36,298 nucleotides of DNA, taken from the NCBI GenBank assembly GCA_017475745.1, contig JAFVEZ010000013.1, forward strand, positions 1 to 36,298, given 5' to 3'. The DNA comes from Selenomonadaceae bacterium (lineage in GTDB: Bacteria; Bacillota; Negativicutes; Selenomonadales; Selenomonadaceae). The stretch's first letter is position 1. Each line of letters starts with the position of its first letter. Positions 34,296 through 36,298 of the stretch are shown piece after piece. The notes under the pieces are model-generated. The model was not told the DNA's origin and made no database searches. It saw only the letters and a program-made list of their open reading frames with translations. The position numbers and the translations under genes were made by a program.

Positions 34296-35951
34296 TTACT
34301 CCTTCATTAACTTAGATTTAAGCGACTTATATGCACGTGAATAGTAGGTGCAGCTTTGAGCTTCGGGGAAATCGGAGCCAAAGGCGTGTTCAGTGACGGC
34401 AATGAGTGGCGGTGCCTGTATCCTCTTGGCGACGGCAATGCCGGTGAACATATTCCACCAGCGCTCAAGGTCATTGATGAACTCTTCAGCGTAGGTAAAG
34501 TACTTCTTAACGAGACCAGGACCACAACCGATCTGTTCCTCAAGTATGCCCTCAGAATACCATTGAAGTATCTCTTCCGGCGTCTTATTATCCTCAACGA
34601 ACGCCTTGAACAGATAGTCGTGATAAGGATACTTCAGCGGATCGCCCTTGCCCTCGTCGACATTTTGGGCGGTTGAGAGTTCGGCACTCGGCACAATATC
34701 AATGATACCTTGAGGAATGACTTCATGCTTATAGACCTCGTCATTGAGATAGTGAGCAAGCGCGTAAACCTGATGCTTCCACAAATCAGCAAGAGCAGAG
34801 ACAACACCGGCGCAGTCGCCATACATGGTGGCATAACCGATTGTGGTTTCTGCTTTGTTTGCGTTACAGGTGAAGCCGCCGCCAAATGCCGCTGCAAGTG
34901 CCGCAAGTATGCGAGAACTTCTGTCACGTGCCTGGATATTCTCACGAACGAACGAAGATAGCTCTATATTGTGAGTGCTGCCATCAGCAAGATAAGTCAT
35001 TGGTATTGATTCAAGCTGATTTACAGTGTGATCGACGCTCTCTTGGATCGGAACAACCATATAATTGCAGCCGAGATTTTTGGCTAACTGCTCAGAGAGC
35101 CCTCTGGTCGTTGTTGAGTTGAAGACACTTGGCATATTAACTAACAGGACATTCTCAGCGCCGAGAACTTTGGTGTAGAGGGCAGCATCAACGGCAGAAT
35201 CAATACCACCGGAGATACCGATGACGATCTTCTTCATTCCGATTTGAGACAAGAAGTGTTTTACTCCACCATGCAAAGCTCTATACACCTCAGCGATCTC
35301 AGGCTCTTTAGTTTCAATAATCGGAGACATTACATCAATCTTGTCGAGATCAAGAAATATCAGTGACTCCTCAAATGACTTGGCACGGAGGACGACTTCA
35401 CCCTTAGAGTTGTAGACTGTGCTGTTGCCGTCAAATGGATAGATTGTCTTGCCAGCATTCTGCACACCGATACAGTTGATATGAATAATGGGGCAACCCC
35501 AAACCTTTGCACGCTCTTTGAAGTAAGCGTCGCGAGTTCTGTTCTTGCCAATTACGAAAGGCGTGGCCGTGAAAACGACACAGAGATCCGCTTTCGTCTC
35601 TATAAATCCAAAGTCAGCACTACAAGGCTTGTCCTCAAAAGTGTAGGCGATTGAATAACGCTTATCTCTCACCTTGACATCAAGAGCACCGGAAGTCTTG
35701 GTATTACTGAGTAGGGTAGTCATTCCTTCACTCGATTTAAGTATATCTTCTCTGAAGGCTATGCAATCCTTCATGAAGGTAGGTTGTAGAAGAAGGTTTC
35801 CTGCCAAACTGCCTGCAATGGATTGATGAGGAAAGATGATAAGATCGGCTTCTTCTCTCTTAGCATCTTCAATAAATTTTAACATCTTTTCGAGGTTGAT
35901 ATCAGGATGACCAGCTCTAACTTCCATTTGAGCAAGTGCAATCTTCAACAA
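34296..35951 (-). CDS. nadE: NAD+ synthetase, two-domain, with degenerate glutaminase domain
   Basis: A 551-residue protein with a nitrilase-like (CN_hydrolase) N-terminal domain (about 1-205) and a C-terminal NAD+ synthetase domain. The latter has the ATP pyrophosphatase loop GISGGIDSAV (245-254) and later QARDRSSRI and ETTIGYATMYGDCAG. It amidates nicotinic acid adenine dinucleotide. In active glutaminase domains the catalytic triad is Glu-Lys-Cys. Here FPE reads FPH (H42), the lysine segment is deleted, and the ICED nucleophile motif reads TFED (F104). The enzyme probably uses free ammonia. The start is TTG at 35951, with AGGAG 9 nt upstream; the next TTG would give the family-like MKIALAQ. 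Confidence 0.93.
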   Translation of the reverse strand: MLKIALAQMEVRAGHPDINLEKMLKFIEDAKREEADLIIFPHQSIAGSLAGNLLLQPTFMKDCIAFREDILKSSEGMTTLLSNTKTSGALDVKVRDKRYSIAYTFEDKPCSADFGFIETKADLCVVFTATPFVIGKNRTRDAYFKERAKVWGCPIIHINCIGVQNAGKTIYPFDGNSTVYNSKGEVVLRAKSFEESLIFLDLDKIDVMSPIIETKEPEIAEVYRALHGGVKHFLSQIGMKKIVIGISGGIDSAVDAALYTKVLGAENVLLVNMPSVFNSTTTRGLSEQLAKNLGCNYMVVPIQESVDHTVNQLESIPMTYLADGSTHNIELSSFVRENIQARDRSSRILAALAAAFGGGFTCNANKAETTIGYATMYGDCAGVVSALADLWKHQVYALAHYLNDEVYKHEVIPQGIIDIVPSAELSTAQNVDEGKGDPLKYPYHDYLFKAFVEDNKTPEEILQWYSEGILEEQIGCGPGLVKKYFTYAEEFINDLERWWNMFTGIAVAKRIQAPPLIAVTEHAFGSDFPEAQSCTYYSRAYKSLKSKLMKE

Positions 35952-35965
35952 GTTAAATCACTCCT

Positions 35966-35995
35966 ATTATAAAGTCACAATTCCTACATTGTCAT
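35966..35995 (-). promoter_or_regulatory. Promoter of the nadE operon
   Basis: Minus strand: -35 ATGACA (35990-35995), 18-bp spacer, -10 TATAAT (35966-35971). It lies between the right end of the IS200/IS605-type element and nadE; the element's inferred end is 14 bp upstream of the -35 box. Confidence 0.6.
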
Positions 35996-36008
35996 TATCT
36001 ATGCTATT

Positions 36009-36147
36009 TTGACACTCCGCACGGCTAAAGCCGGCGGATTCTTGCTTCAATGAACACAGCCTTTGCCACAAGCGGCTAAGTTTTAGGTCTTACACGTTCT
36101 CCACAAGCGTGACTTCCCGTGTGTCCCACGGTAGTTTTTATATCTAT
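36009..36147 (-). ncRNA. Putative omega-RNA (reRNA) region and right-end hairpin
   Basis: After the tnpB stop there is a GC-richer segment with several stems, for example CCGTG-GGACA-CACGG. It ends in the hairpin CCGC-CGGC-TTTA-GCCG-T-GCGG (36017-36037), an 8-bp stem with one extruded T, typical of IS200/IS605 right ends recognised by TnpA. In TnpB systems the 3' end of this segment forms the omega-RNA scaffold, and the adjoining flank serves as guide. The guide would then be about AATAGCATAGATAATG, the bases upstream of nadE. Expression is inferred. Confidence 0.6.
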
Positions 36148-36298
36148 TTAGGCACTTTGCCTTATCTCAAGTGCCTTTACCAAAATATTTTTTGCAGCAT
36201 TTTCATCTCTATCGTGATGTGCTCCACATTTTGGACAATGCCACTCTCTTACATTCAAATTTTTAGTTAGAGGATTTCTATATCCACAATGATTGCAA
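36148..36298 (-). CDS. tnpB: TnpB (RNA-guided nuclease of IS200/IS605 family), C-terminal part
   Basis: Partial, cut by the window edge; the last 49 residues are visible. They form the C-terminal zinc ribbon and end of the RuvC domain: CNHCGY, then [21 protein letters not shown]. The four cysteines (CxxC...CxxC) and the third RuvC aspartate in HDRDxNAA are intact, so this end looks functional. TnpB is an omega-RNA-guided DNA endonuclease related to Cas12. The gene ends at TAA (36148-36150), directly followed by the omega-RNA region. Whether the N-terminal part and a tnpA gene are present cannot be seen. Confidence 0.93.
   Translation of the reverse strand, partial: CNHCGYRNPLTKNLNVREWHCPKCGAHHDRDENAAKNILVKALEIRQSA

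Larger units (their letters stand above)
36009..36298 (-). mobile_element. IS200/IS605-type element, right-end part
   Basis: It contains the C-terminal coding end of tnpB, a GC-rich non-coding segment and a right-end hairpin, all in the order and orientation of this family. The element continues beyond the window. The right boundary is placed after TCAA (36009-36012 on the minus strand) by analogy with related elements, so it may be off by several bases. There are no terminal inverted repeats or target duplications, as expected for this single-strand transposition family. Confidence 0.8.

Noticed and set aside
33611..34315. 234-codon open frame antisense to the Gfo/Idh/MocA gene
   Set aside because: Long only because of codon bias on the opposite strand; the oxidoreductase motifs and ribosome site clearly define the leftward gene.
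1..36298. CRISPR array or prophage
   Set aside because: I found no regularly spaced direct repeats, cas genes, integrase or phage structural genes.

Overview
The window reads as a chromosomal segment of a Firmicutes-type bacterium of moderate to low GC. Promoters are sigma-A-like (TTGACA/TATAAT with 17-18 bp spacers), Shine-Dalgarno sequences are strong, and TTG start codons are frequent. The LL-diaminopimelate aminotransferase route (dapL, dapB), flagellar genes, and long lineage-specific extensions in both large RNA polymerase subunits would suit the Negativicutes (didermic Firmicutes such as the Selenomonadales). This placement is inference; no 16S rRNA gene is present.

Left third (1-12.6 kb): the first codons of a leftward gene with its promoter; a leftward flavodoxin; then a rightward block of parA-parB-DUF4446 (chromosome partition), rpmE (zinc-type ribosomal protein L31), rpoB and rpoC (RNA polymerase beta and beta'), and a small YkgJ-type Cys-cluster protein coupled to rpoC. 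rpoBC has its own consensus promoter and is not next to rplKAJL or rpsLG-fusA. A bidirectional terminator separates this block from a leftward tRNA-Leu(CAA).

Middle (12.6-25 kb): leftward dapL and a three-gene flagellar module (fliJ, a lytic transglycosylase without a signal peptide, a MotE/YlxF-like membrane protein). After a gene-poor stretch come a rightward unit of two unrecognised proteins and a divergent ProC-like dehydrogenase, then htpX, a Uma2-family nuclease gene broken by one in-frame TGA, and two tandem acyl-CoA synthetase paralogues. These converge with a leftward pair: a lipoprotein polysaccharide deacetylase and a membrane-anchored class-A-beta-lactamase-fold protein.

Right third (25-36.3 kb): a leftward mixed operon ruvB - small membrane protein - argF - secreted polysaccharide deacetylase; a divergent rightward YddA/SbmA-type ABC exporter with hemB; a structured non-coding stretch resembling 6S RNA; dapB; thiD; and a leftward operon of nadE and a Gfo/Idh/MocA oxidoreductase. 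The window ends in the 3' part of an IS200/IS605-type element (tnpB C-terminus, omega-RNA region, right-end hairpin) lying just upstream of the nadE promoter.

Most genes are housekeeping. The most unusual points are a roughly 190-residue insertion with an internal repeat inside beta', an acidic tail on beta, a two-domain NAD synthetase whose glutaminase triad appears lost, the 6S-like RNA candidate, the uncharacterised ProC-like operon, and the TnpB/omega-RNA end beside the nadE promoter. I did not see a clear, wholly new multi-gene defence or biosynthetic system.
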